Assembly: GCA_040954595.2 (NCBI GenBank)
Contig: CM082576.2
Location: 1,054,001-1,118,000, forward strand
Direction of reading: 5' to 3'
Origin: Balanoglossus misakiensis
Lineage: Eukaryota > Hemichordata
DNA length: 64,000 bases
The translations under genes were made by a program, and so were the position numbers. This document shows positions 36,426 to 48,900 of this stretch, one piece after another; positions within the stretch are counted from its first letter, which is position 1, and every line of letters begins with the position of its first letter. The notes beneath the pieces were generated by a model that was not told the origin of the DNA, made no database searches, and worked only from the letters and a program-made list of their open reading frames with translations.

Positions 36426-39400
36426 ATGTGGAACCAACAGTACTACAACCAGCAGTATCAACAGCAACAGATATGGCCAGCTGCATCAACAACGGCGTCG
36501 GTTCCTGACCCTGCACAGGCTGCAACCCCTGGTATGGCTGTGAATCCAGCACCTGAGGCAAATCACCCAGTGCCAGGAAGCCAACCAGCCGATGACAACC
36601 CCGAAGTGAGTTCTTTAACTCTCGCCTATAAAGCTGTATGGCGATTCTTACAGTGTCCTCTTTAATAAGTGCATATGCGACTTGTCACATATTGAGAATG
36701 ACGCATACATGTAAGAGAAATTCACAAAATGGATTGTATTTGCAAGGCTGTGTGACGTTAGTTGCAATGATTGTAGCTGGTGCTGGTGTGGTAGCGGCTG
36801 CGAACACGCCAATCAACCTAGCAGCACAGTCTACAATAATTGCAGCTAGTGTCTCTAACGTGAGATCTGTATGGTAGCCCGCCTGGGCTACTATGAAAAT
36901 AAGTTAATTTCGAGCCCTGTCAAATGAATCATTAAAATGATAATAAAGTAATAGACTGTGTAATTTTTAAATTAACAGGACGATTCTGTAGAAGCTACAA
37001 GACTGCAACAGCTTCAGCAGCAGGCACAGCAATGGCAGCATCAGAGACAGTGGGTGGAATATCAACAGACTGTGATGCAAAAACAGCATGAACAGATGTG
37101 GAGTCAGATGTACCAACAACAAGCTATGATGTCTCAGTATCAACAACAGCAATATATGCAGTCAGTGTCACTTGTAAGTTAATTTTTATAGGCAACTTTT
37201 GACAGTACATGTTTTTTCATGAATTGAAATTAGTCCACTGTACAGTTTTTCCATTGTTTGCAGTTTTGATTGCGAGTGGCATATTATTTTGCAATGGGAA
37301 CATTCACATTTTTAAATGATATATTTACAGACTGAGCTAGAGCGTCAGTATGAACAGGTTCAACAACAAATCCAACAATGGCAGAAGCAGTTTGAGGATT
37401 GGCGAGAACAACACAAAGAACATCCAAATAGGGAACAGTTTTCACAGTATGAACAACAATGGCAACAGTGGCAACAGCAAATGCAACAATTAGAACAGCA
37501 TCAGAGATATTATATAGAAATCAAACGAAAGGAGCAACAGGAGGCTGGCAATGCGGCAAATCAAGAAAGTCAACCACCACCTTCAGGTTTCAATAACTTT
37601 GGTAATCATGGTATATTAAGTAATGCCCCTACAGGACCTCATGCAATGAGACTTCATGGCCAACCACAAGGCCCACCTCCAATGCTACCACAGACACCTC
37701 AGAACATTCCACCTCAAGGCCCACATCAACTGCGACCACAAGGCCCACCGCCAATGGGACCACCACCATCTCTTCATGAAATGACACGGCCAGGATCAGG
37801 TGAAAAACCACTCCAAACCCATCAGGAAAGTCAACTACCATCTCAGCTCCAAAATCAATTGCCAAATAATATGCCACTACAGGGAGGAAGATTTCCCCGC
37901 CCTGGGGGCCCACACCATCAACAAGGGGACAGATTTCAAAGACCACCTCATAACTTTAGCGATAACCAAAGAATGAGAGCTAACTTTTCCCCGAACCAAA
38001 GCCCAATGGGTCGCGGCCCCAGGTTTGGTGGGCCAAGATTTCCTGGACCAAGAGGTGATTTTCAGGGCCCACCACTGCTGCAAGATGGCCAACGATTCAG
38101 AGGACCACCACCTGATGGACAGAGATTTGGAAGACCAAGGCAGATTTTGCAAGGTGACCAACAGAAGTCAATGTTTGAAGGTTCAAAAGATGATAATTCT
38201 TCTGAAGTGGAGCAACATGAAGATGAAAGTAATCCATTTGATGAAGGTCAGCAAGAACTCAAAGAAGAGTATTCCCGTGATCAGCAAAGTGGTCCACCTC
38301 TAGGCAACTTTGGAGGACAAAGGTTTGGTGGTCCGAGATTTCCTGGACCAAGAGGTGATTTTCAGGGCCCACCACTGCTGCAAGATGGCCAACGATTCAG
38401 AGGACCACCACCTGATGGACAGAGATTTGGAAGACCAAGGCAGATTTTGCAAGGTGACCAACAGAAGTCAATGTTTGAAGGTTCAAAAGATGATAATTCT
38501 TCTGAAGTGGAGCAACATGAAGATGAAAGTAATCCATTTGATGAAGGTCAGCAAGAACTCAAAGAAGAGTATTCCCGTGATCAGCAAAGTGGTCCACCTC
38601 TAGGCAACTTTGGAGGACCAAGGTTTGGTGGTCCGAGATTTAATGCACCATTTCATGGTGTCCAACACCCTGGTGGGTCACGATTCAGGGGTCCAAGACC
38701 CAATATGCCCTTTCAAGGAGAACAAAGTCAAGGTGGAGAAGGGCCAAGGTTCAGAGGTCAAAGACCTGGTGTACCTTTCCAAGGGGATCAGAGGCACGGT
38801 GGTCCTCCTGGAAGTCAGGGGATCAGAGGGCCAGGGATCGGAGGGCCACAGATCAGAGGTTCAAGACCTGCTTTTCAAGGAGATCAAAGACAGGATGGTC
38901 CACCAGTCGGGAACCAGGGGCCTGGAGGTCCAAGATTTAGAGGCCCTAGACCTGAAGGACCATTTCAAGGTGGACAAAAATCTGATGGTCCACTGCAAGG
39001 AAATCAAAATTTTGCCGGACAGAGAATGCCAAACATTAACCGAGGAAATGTGGGACAGAGTTTCTTGAGACCACCTGGGCCACCACAAGATGACCAAAGA
39101 CAGGGTGGTCAAATGTTTGGGCCACGAGGGCAAAGTGGTTCTCAGCATCCACGATTTGGGACAGCAAAGCCAATGCCTCTTATGGAAATCAAGATTGAAC
39201 CTGCGGGGAAACTACTAACTCAGATAGAACATGAAGAGGATAAACAAAATGTTCCCTCAACAAAACAAGGGAATGATTCAACCCAAGATTCATTAAAACT
39301 ACAACCAAAAGCAGAACATGGTGATAGTTCATCTGCGAAGCCACCAGAACAGAAGCCTCAGAGTCAAACTACGGAGGTTCAACCAGTTGAGTCAAATAGT

Positions 39401-42400
39401 GCTAAAGGTTCTAAAACTGAAGCATCTCCGGAAAATAAATCACAACAAATGCAAAGTGAACCTGCCCAACCTCTACCATCACCACCTGTGAGGAATCAAC
39501 CGGCAAAAGACAAAGAAAAGCCAGTGCAAGAACCACCTCCACTCCCTCCAGGCAAATTAATGCAACAGAACCCCAGATTTGGTAGTGCTCTTGGTAATAC
39601 TCAACAGAGACAACCAAACCAGGTATCTGATATTCATAAAGCTGCTAAGGAACTTGATATACTGGTTGCACAGCAAGCCCAACTACAGCAACTAGAAGTT
39701 ATCCAGAAACTAACCAGTGGTGGAATGCAGCAAGGAAGTTTATCATTAAAAGAGCCACAGCAGGAAGGTGACAAGAAAGTGAGAATGGACACTGGCAGTA
39801 TGCCACATGATGTACATCGACCAGCCAGTTTACATCAGGAGGAGTTTAGAGACAGAATGCTGCCAGGAGATGCCTTCTCATGTCCACCACCTGGTAGGAT
39901 GCTTCCAGGTGAAAGGATGCTTCCTGGTGATAATAGAATGCCACCTGGTGATAGGATGGCTTACGGTGATAGGATGATGCCTGGTGATAGGATGGTTCCA
40001 GGTGATAGGATGGTTCCTGGAGGTAGGATGTATCAAGGTGATAGGATGCTTCCTGGTGATAGGATGCCTCTTGACGAAAGGATGCTTCCTAGTGAAAGGA
40101 TGCTTCCTGGTGAAAGGATGCTTCCTGGTGAAAGAATGCTTCCTGGTGAAAGAATGCTGCCTGGAGATAGAATGTATCAAGGTGATAGGATTGGTGACAG
40201 GATGCCTCCAGGGGGTAGGATGCCTCCAGATGATGGGATTGGTCATAGGATGCCTGGTGATAGGATTTTCCCAGGTGATAGGATGGCTTACAGTGATAGG
40301 CTGCCTCTTGGTGATAGGATGCCACCAGGTGATAGGATGGCTTATGGTGATAGGATGCCGCCAGGTGATAGGATGCCACCTGGTGATAGGATGCCGCCTG
40401 GTGATAGGATGCCGCCTGGTGATAGGATGCCGCCTGGTGATAGGATGCCGCCTGGTGATAGGATGCCGCCTGGTGATAGGATGGCTTACGGTGATTTTCA
40501 TTATGAAATGAGAGATGACTTGAGAGGTCCGATAAGGGATGAAAGAATGCCATTCAGTGATGAAGATAGAGCTAGAGAAATTCAAGAACGGTCAAGGAGA
40601 CAAGGAGTGCAAGTGTTTGATTACCAGGTATTAATATGTTTTTGTAAACTGACATGTTCTCACCTACTGTATTCTCCTGACAATGACATGAGCAAAGAAA
40701 TTACAAGAGCAATTGTTTAACTTATCAAAGTGCCTGGGCATGAGCTCACCCCACATGTTTTTCAGAGTCCAGGACTCTTAACAAGGTATGTATGACAGTG
40801 TTACTTTGCAATTTGCAGGATGGCAGACCTGTCAGACTTTCCAGTGAAGGTTATCCTCAAGCGCCAATGCCACCAAACCTGGATGCATATAGTGCTAGTG
40901 GTAATATGTACAGAGATGAAGGCCGCAGTGTTCAATGGTGAGTGAGAAATAAGTCCTTAATATTCAAATGAACCCATAATGGACAAATGGTCAAAACTCA
41001 ACCCACTGGGCAGGTTTGTTGTAATTAGATCCTGTTTGAGTGTACTTTCTGGGATTTACCCAGGGTTCTGCTCAGGTTGACATGAGTTCCAGCAACTCAT
41101 TAATATTCATGCTCATTAATATTCATGTATGTTGCAAGTCATACCCATTCATCAATGTATCAAAATGAGACACTACACTAGATTGAGTAAATAATAAAGC
41201 CTGCTGACAGCCTTTGTTTACCAGCATCTTCATTTGAGTACCGACTGCACCGTCCACTGCTGACCAGCATGGGCAGAACCGTCTTGACCATTTCCACTTT
41301 AATGCTACACTGTACCTGTTACAGGGACATCAGCATGGAAAAGAGACTAGCATGGGGTGCCAGAGAAGACATGTATAGGAATACAGAGAGGAACCAAGAT
41401 CCATATTTTGAAAAAGAATATGACAATTATGCAAAAGCATGTGAACAGAAGAGAGGTGAGGTGTAGAGCTACTGGTTTGAATTACAGCCTGTCTACAAAA
41501 GATTCTGATGGCGTCAAAATCTTTGAGAGACAAATAAATGTTCAATGTGCTTTTTTGAAGCAAGGAGAAAACATAATATGCAACATGCTTCAGTTAATGC
41601 TCATTGTGTAAGATTAGTCCAATGACTTTTGGTTTAATAAATTGATGTATTTTCTGTCATAGCTGAGGTGTTGGCCAGCCTTCACCAACCTCATGAAAGT
41701 GCTTTCAAGACATCAGATACAGTAGAAGAAATTGACTATGGACATGGTCAACATGCACCTTTGGGAAGAGAAGTAGATGTCCAGAGTTTTCTAAAGGAAA
41801 GAGACATGAAGATGAAAGATGGGGCAGATAAACGTCCTGGTAAGTGTCACAAGGGTCACTGATTCTTTGGTCTGAATACATGCAAAGTGAAGCAAGGTCT
41901 CCTTGTGTGACATTTTATCATCTGTTTATGGTAAAGGGTTTCCACCTGATCAGCATTTTCTCCTGGATTGGCAGTTAGGAGAGATCAAAATTGAACATTC
42001 AACATGTGATGATTTCTTCTCCCCTCAAAAGATCGCTATGGTGATAATTACGACAATGCAGAAGCCAACAACCCTGATCGGGGCCGAGACTACTACCACA
42101 GAAGCGACAGATACAGCAGTGACTGGACACAAGATGGTGGACAGGACAGAAACAGAGATTACAGGGAGAGGAGCAGAGAACAGGATCACGGCAGAGATCA
42201 TGAGAGAGACCGGAACCGAGATTACGACTGGGAGAGAGAAGGGGGCCGAGACAGAGATAGAGAGATGGAGAGGGACAGAGAGAGAGTTAGGGACAGAGAT
42301 TGGGGTAGGGAGAGGGAGAGAGATCCAGATTGGGGTAGGGATAGGGAGAGGGATAGAGACTGGAGCAGAGATTACGATAGAAGAGATATGGACAGAGATA

Positions 42401-45400
42401 GAGCACGTGATTATGATATATCTGAGAGTGACAGAGACAGATATCGCCGAGATAGGGACAGGGATTGGGACAAGGGCCGACTCCGAAGAGATGAAAGGTG
42501 AGATATAGCTAAATAAAATCTGCAGAATAATAAAATGGTATGCTGACAAACTACGACAACCTGTATGAAGCCTTTATAATTCCATCCGATGACATTCTGA
42601 TTCTTTCACATACATGTATGTAGATATGACAATGAAAAATTCTATTTCTCATCATGTTAGTCTGGGTGCCTTTCATACAAATACTTGACTTCTAAGATAA
42701 GCCTCAGCATCAGAAATATGAATGTAATCCTGAAAGTACTAATGCATGTCTTTCTTCCAGGAGTGAGTTTGAATATAGAGGTGATTATGACAGGGATTAT
42801 TCCAGTGGTAATGGTACCAGTTCCAGTGGATACTCCAAACTTGGTCCAATAGATCTTCGGCAGTATGCCCCATCGCCACCAGTGCAATCCAAGAAGGAAG
42901 ACCTGTCCAAACCTGCTGAGACCATTCTGGTAGAGAACATCCTTAACAATCCTGGCAGAAAGACCAGACCCAAACAAATTGCCGTTATTCTCAGAGGACC
43001 TCCTGGAAGTGGAAAGACTTATGTGTCAAAGCTTGTCAAGGTAGGCAGTGGTTTATTTCAATGTAAAAAGCTTCAAAACTCATGAAATCTGCATTTTGCG
43101 TTTTACATGTATATATGAAATTACTGTAAAGATGATACACTTCACGGTCTGTGCTGAACCTCGATGGGGGATTGATTGAAATCCTGATTCTGAACAGTAA
43201 AACATAGAGACGATCTACGGAACATGTCCTGATATTGAGTTCCTGTTGTTAAATCTACCTTGATTCTCACCTTTTAAAACCAACTGCAGGACAGGGAAGC
43301 CAAACTGAGTGGAAACAATCCGAGAATGCTTTGCCTAGATGATTATTTCATGACCGAAGTTGACAAGACTATCAAAGATCCTGAAACTGGAAAGAGTATC
43401 AGAACTAAGGTAGGCACTTTCTTCTCTAGACAGGAGATTTTGGTGTTTGAGAAAAGCTGTTTTTCAGCTCTTAGCCACCATTCCTGTTTCTTTCCAGTTT
43501 GTTTTGTGTGGCACTGACGACTCCAGATTCCCGGAAAAGAAAAAGGAAAGAAGGATTTAACACTGATGTTTGATTTCTAGATTTTGGAATATGAGTATGA
43601 AGCAGAAATGGAAGAAGCCTATCGCGCAAGTTTCTATAAAGCTTTCAAGAAGACGGTAGAGGATGGTTTCTTTGACTTTATCTTGGTTGATGCTATCAAC
43701 CAGAAAGTGAAACACTTTGAACAGTTCTGGTCTTTTGGTAAACAGAAGGGTTTTGAGGTAAGAGAAATGGTTTACTGCAAAATATATCCAACGTGTTTTT
43801 GGTCTCTAATGTTGCATGTCTTTTAAAGTAAGAAAGTCAACTCATTACAAATTTGAGGTGGGGGTTGGAGAAGGTGAAGATTGTAGAGTAACACCCAAGA
43901 ATTCTTTTTTGTTCTTGTAGGTGTACATAGCTGAGATGAAAGCTGATGCCCACACCTGTGCTAAGAAAAATGTTCATCATCGTAATGAAGCAGAGATTAA
44001 AAAGGTAGGATCATCAGTATATAACTGCTTCGCTTTGATCTCTAATGTCTGTTTTCACCAAAGAGTAGGAATAGATAACATGATCTCAGATTTACCTGTG
44101 TCTGAATTTTATCATGGCTGCCAGTCCTTGAAACTAAAAATCCCTTATTGATGTTGTATTGTGTTTGTTACTTCAGATTATAAGTGGCTGGGAAGCGACG
44201 CCTATTAATTACCTGAAGCTGGATGTGAGATCACTCATTCAAGATGATGCTATTGATGAGGTAGTGTATAAAATAGTTTATGTTTACAAAATTGCATACT
44301 TTCCACATGCTGATAATAATCTGATGGGATTTGTTCACTGGGATATCACAAAAGCACTGATTGGAAGTCGAACATGGTACTGAAGACATGGCCACTACAA
44401 GAAAATATCATTTCATGTCTCCCGTATCTCCATCTCCAGTAGAGACACAGGAGAGGCAAATTTGACTTAAAGCTGACACACTGAATAACAAATGTTTGCA
44501 TCGTCTCAGGTTGAAATGGAAGACTTTGATGAAGAAGCAGAAGCTGCCAAGAAGCAAAAAGAAGAGGAAGAAAAGAAAACTGACTCTGATGAGAAGGAGG
44601 ATGAGGATTTGGTAGGCAAAACAACGAATTAGATTGTCAGTTGCTAAAGGGACAAGCAAAATGGGAGTTAGTGAAATGAAATATAAAACCAGGTATTATA
44701 CCGAATATCTAAAACTCCAATTTAGCAAGAACTAATTCAGCAAATAACATCTGCAACAGACAAGTGTCAAAATGTCTGGAGCTGGTTTCAATTGCAACAA
44801 AGCTTCCATTTTGCTTCTCTCTGTAGTCTCACTCATTCACATTTCAGCATTAAGGTAAGTAAAGGTCCAAAAGGGAAGCTGACCTCTGACCTGCAGGCTG
44901 CGGTTGAACCGGTTCTAACCTGATGTGAGTACAACACTATTTAATAACATTGTGGGGAAATATAACATCATATTTCTTGCAGCACTTGTCGGTAGGTCAA
45001 AGGTCATAGATCCAGTCAACAGAGGAGGAGGTGCAGACCTGTGGTGAGTAAAAGAGATGCTTTGTCATATAACGGAAGTTTTCGTTGATCCAACCAGGGG
45101 GTGTGGCAGTATGAAGGTAAGGGAAAAACAGAACGATTACGAACAGTGTGCCCTCTTTACATCAGTGGCCCCTCCCCCTGGAAAATGTACTAAATTATAA
45201 TGATGTGTCATACACTTTAAGGCTGTTTTAGCCAGTGTCTCTGATTTTGTTTTTGCCTTTGCTTTGACCCATGAACGCTTAATTCCCAAGAAGTTAGAGG
45301 GCGCACTAATCCTAAGCATTTTGGGTAATTGTACAGGGCAGGGCATGATGGGTAATCTATCCAAAGTTATGACATGACAGAGCCTTGTTCAGCGTCTATA

Positions 45401-48400
45401 GGACAATCTATAGAAGCTGTGGTGATGTTTACCAAGATAAAATCAATACTACTATTGGAGTGAATGGAGTGATGCTGAACTAAGTCTTTTACCAGTTCGT
45501 GTGTACAGGCAATGTACATGCACATGTGTTGCCAATATCCCCTGTAATTTTTAATTTGATCAAACTCTTTATTAATTGAATTATGCGTGGAAGTTGTGTA
45601 GAAGTTATCAGTGAAATGGATGCATAATAAAACTAATTTTGCTGAAATGGTTAGTTCCCATCCCTGTTCTTTCCAACTGTTCTCAGTGTCTTACCATACA
45701 GCCATAACCAAACTTATTGAGGTTTCTTCCTAGCATAATTATCAAAATCACAACAGCTATTGAACAGTAATGGTGAAGAAAACTACTTTGTGGTGATGAT
45801 GTTATTGTGCAGGGCTTACTGGCAGCTGTGAGTACCAATGTCACCATGGAAACCATTGTAGTCACTGCTGCCAGTGGCCAGGCCTAGCTGATCATGTTCC
45901 AATATTAAGATCTTGAAAACCTCACCCAGGTCACCAGGGTCAAGAGTAAATGGGAGGATACATCAGAAGACAAGTTAGGTAAGTCATGTTTGGTAGATGC
46001 ATCGGCACGTGTCAAGTAAAGGGTGGTGACGATGTGTGGGTGTGTGTTCTGTGCACTGAAATGCTCAGTGTTTGTGAAGTGGTCAAAAAATACATTGTTG
46101 AGATCCTGAAAAAAGGTTGTTGAATGTGAAAATTTTCAAAGTATAAAAATCTCCATGAGATTATATGCAAGTAATATGTGTATGTATGTGAGTACTAGTA
46201 TGTAATTTTGTATGTTCACTGCAAAAACTTGAGTATTTTGCTTGTATGTATGTGGTATTTGGATTCTAGATTCAACTTGGACTTTAGGTGGAATTTTGAA
46301 CAAATAAAGATGTTAACAAAATATGGAAGTACGCTGAAGAAAGAAAATTTAAAAAAATTAAAACTCCAATAATTATTTGTGCTGACTACCTTGAATATTG
46401 GTTTATTAGGTACCGTAGTTTCCTTGTAGTTAGAGTGAACATTAACTTATTCCTTTTCTGCTGGTGTCTGGAATTTTTTATTGAAAATGACCAGTGTAAT
46501 ATGAGCCCAGTAACATTGCACACAGAATATCACTTGTGTGTTCCATTGTTGTGAAATTGGGATCACAGTGCCTCAAAATGGCACAATGTTGGTGCTACAG
46601 TATACTACATTGTTATAGATGTACTGTCGCAAACAACAGAAACCATGTTATGGAATGCCCAGCCATTCCATAGTACTTTTGGGAAACTTTTGCAGAAGAC
46701 ACATCATTTTTCTGCTCAGTTGTTGCCCTTTTGACACGTCAAACACGCAGTGACATTTTCAGTCATATTATCAGGCTTTGAATTATCTGGTATATTTTGA
46801 TTCATTGCTGAGAATCCAGTTGTAGATATACTGGTTTGCCACAGAATCACAAATTGTCAGATAAAATCTTAGAGCCTGGTAAAGATACAGTGATATCCAG
46901 TCGTATTCATCTCTATGATGGAATTTACATCTGGTTGCATGGCGCACAGGACAGCTGAGCAACAGCTGTGCACAGACACAACCATGTGCCCAAACAAAGT
47001 TGGTCAAGTGCCACAATTTGTGCCACATCCAAAAACATAGAATGAGCTGGAGAGCAGGTGATGTTTCAGTTACGTAAATGACTTTATATAAACCCAGATG
47101 TGTGAGAATAAAATTGGCAAGATGTGTTTTGATTCAAGTGTGATTTCATTTGTTACACAAGCAGTATACATCTAGTACCCCCATTCTACTTGCCTGATGT
47201 TCATTGGCATTACTGGCACTCTGCTGCTAAGACATTTACATATTAACCTTGATAATTTTATAAAGCTAGTTTTAATTCACATTTGACTTTCACATGCAGT
47301 TTTTCAGTCAGTAAATATCAAAGCTCCATACTTCAGCATTCAATTTTGTGCTCTTTTACCCCAAGAATTTTAGTTCTTCCTTTATTACATAGATTCTCAA
47401 TTCTTAAATACAGGCTCGGTTGTCTGCCAAGTTGTCTACCAGTGTGTACTGCTCCTACAAGCCATAGTAGATGACTGGTAGATGCTATGCAAAACTTGCG
47501 TGCATTGTCTGATTTGCTTGTCGCGTTGCCTCGACCAACGCCCTTGCCGTTCCCGGTCTCGGTCTCTTGATGTTTTTACGCTCAGGAGTTATCTCTTTTC
47601 GCGGCTTCAGAGAATCCCCTCGCTGGATTTTGGCGTCAGTTTTTAAAAGTCATAATGAAGTGAAAACAGTCACTTCCATGGCAATGTGATAAAAATGGGT
47701 TTAGCATTTAAGAACATTTTCATTGTGTGTTTTGAGAGGGATAGAAAATGTTCTTTAAGTTTATATTTGCATGTATTTCTTGCATTGTGAAATTTTGCAT
47801 TAGGAGCTTATTGAATAATTAAGAGATGTGTCTTGTATGATTATGTCATTTTAATAAGAGAACATTTTCAGTAAGTAATTTATCAAGTGGCTGAATGCAG
47901 ATCATGTCTTGTAAGATTTTACTTTCTGAGTATTTTTCCTGTTTACTTTTGATTTCCTATTTGGAGAACTTTCACAACACTGCAGTACTAGCTGTAACAG
48001 TGAATGTCTGCTAATCAATGTCTGTCTACAATTTGCTTTTACAGACAAGTTGGACGGCGTACGCTACTATGGAAGACGTAAGAATGAAGAAACTGTGGCA
48101 CAGAGGATAGGAGATTACCTGCAACTGCCAGATGACTATGCTCAGAGGTCTTTGACGCTGGGAAAAAAGAGGGTGAGTGAAAAATACACACTTGACAGAC
48201 TTTGTAGTATCATGATATCAATTTTGGGTGAACACAAATATCTTAAAGGTCAAAGTTCATATCGTAGTTAACAGAAGCTATGAAGGTCAGTAGTCATTTA
48301 CTTTGGGACAACCTTTATAGCTGGGTCAGGTGGTAACCCAGTAGGGTTGTGATCTGTCATTAACCTGTCATGCAGAGGATATTGATAACGGCCAGACAGA

Positions 48401-48900
48401 CAGTAAATAGTCTAGGTCAAAATGAAACGAGAATGCATGTAACATACACCACAGTTTGTGTTCTCTTGACCTTGTGATGGTTTATATCTTTAACTTATTT
48501 TGGTTTCTTTGTTTGGTACAGAATAAACTAGTGTAAACTGTTAGCACAAATATATTACCAGTCTACGTCTCATTTACAAGACACAGGTCAAGGGGAGTCA
48601 GAGGTTTTGAACCCATTTCCGGTGATTTGAATATTATACATGTACTTACTTGACAAGATGATATATTGGTGTGACATGGAGTTCACCTGTTGAGTATTTC
48701 CTTATTGATTATCTCACATCATCATCATCATCTCTATGGCATTTCCATGTCCATTTCAGGTGCGATGGGCAGATATTGAGGAGAGGAAAGACCAGGAAAA
48801 GAAGAGAGCTCTTGGATTTGTTGTTGGACAGACTGATTGGGACAAAATGACAGATGACTCCTATGCTCACAGAGCTCTCAACAGAACAAAACTTATTTAA
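36426..48900 (+). CDS. YLPM1: YLP motif-containing protein 1 (nuclear, P-loop kinase-like domain)
   Basis: Sixteen exons: 36426-36605, 36979-37173, 37331-40627, 40819-40937, 41325-41455, 41663-41839, 42032-42497, 42761-43040, 43290-43409, 43581-43757, 43921-44004, 44177-44260, 44510-44611, 45930-45978, 48045-48172, 48760-48900; the phases close to 1909 residues. Order of parts: Gln-rich start (MWNQQYYNQQYQQQQ); coiled Gln/Trp region (WREQHKEHPNREQF); Pro/Gly/Arg-rich region with a 100-residue tandem duplication (about 362-561); RMPPGD-type hexapeptide repeats (about 965-1180); IDYGHG; a long RD/RE-rich region (about 1366-1521); P-loop GPPGSGKT near 1602 with LDDYFMTEVDK, EYEYEAEMEE, VDAINQKVKHFEQFW; and the very conserved end YLQLPDDY, KKRVRWADIEE, RALGFVVGQTDW, ALNRTKLI. 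In mammals YLPM1 is a nuclear protein-phosphatase-1 and RNA-associated regulator. Low-complexity parts are poorly conserved, the C-terminal 320 residues strongly so. Confidence 0.95.
38041..38640 (+). repeat. tandem direct duplication, 2 x 300 bp, inside YLPM1 exon 3
   Basis: 38041-38340 and 38341-38640 are identical by eye except one base (A at 38319, C at 38619). The unit is 100 codons long, so the frame is kept; it encodes FPGPRGDFQGPP through QSGPPLGNFGG with an acidic SSEVEQHEDESN segment. Similarity fades immediately outside the two units. Confidence 0.97.
39850..40497 (+). repeat. 18-bp coding minisatellite (hexapeptide RM-x-PGD repeats)
   Basis: Thirty or more six-codon units of the form DRM(L/P/V)PG or ERMLPG. 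The left part is degenerate (AYG, YQG, PLD variants). The right part, about 40353-40478, is seven nearly identical units differing by single bases. Because the unit is a multiple of three and lacks stops, long frames also stay open on the other strand, but these are shadows. Confidence 0.93.
42130..42480 (+). repeat. purine-rich RD/RE-coding low-complexity tract in YLPM1 exon 7
   Basis: GAGAGA/GATAGG-rich stretch encoding alternating Arg-Asp and Arg-Glu dipeptides, the RS-like charged domain typical of splicing-associated proteins. The antisense frame open across it is a composition artefact. Confidence 0.85.
44612..48044 (+). other. large YLPM1 introns around the small 45930-45978 exon
   Basis: The two introns (1.3 and 2.1 kb) flank a 49-base exon encoding KSKWEDTSEDKL, recognised because it matches the KSKWE block preceding DKLDG in vertebrate YLPM1. 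Nothing else coding was seen in them. Confidence 0.55.

Noticed and set aside
42025-42549. 174-codon minus-strand frame rich in Ser/Ile/Pro/Val
   Set aside because: Complement of the purine-rich RD/RE tract of YLPM1 exon 7; composition artefact.
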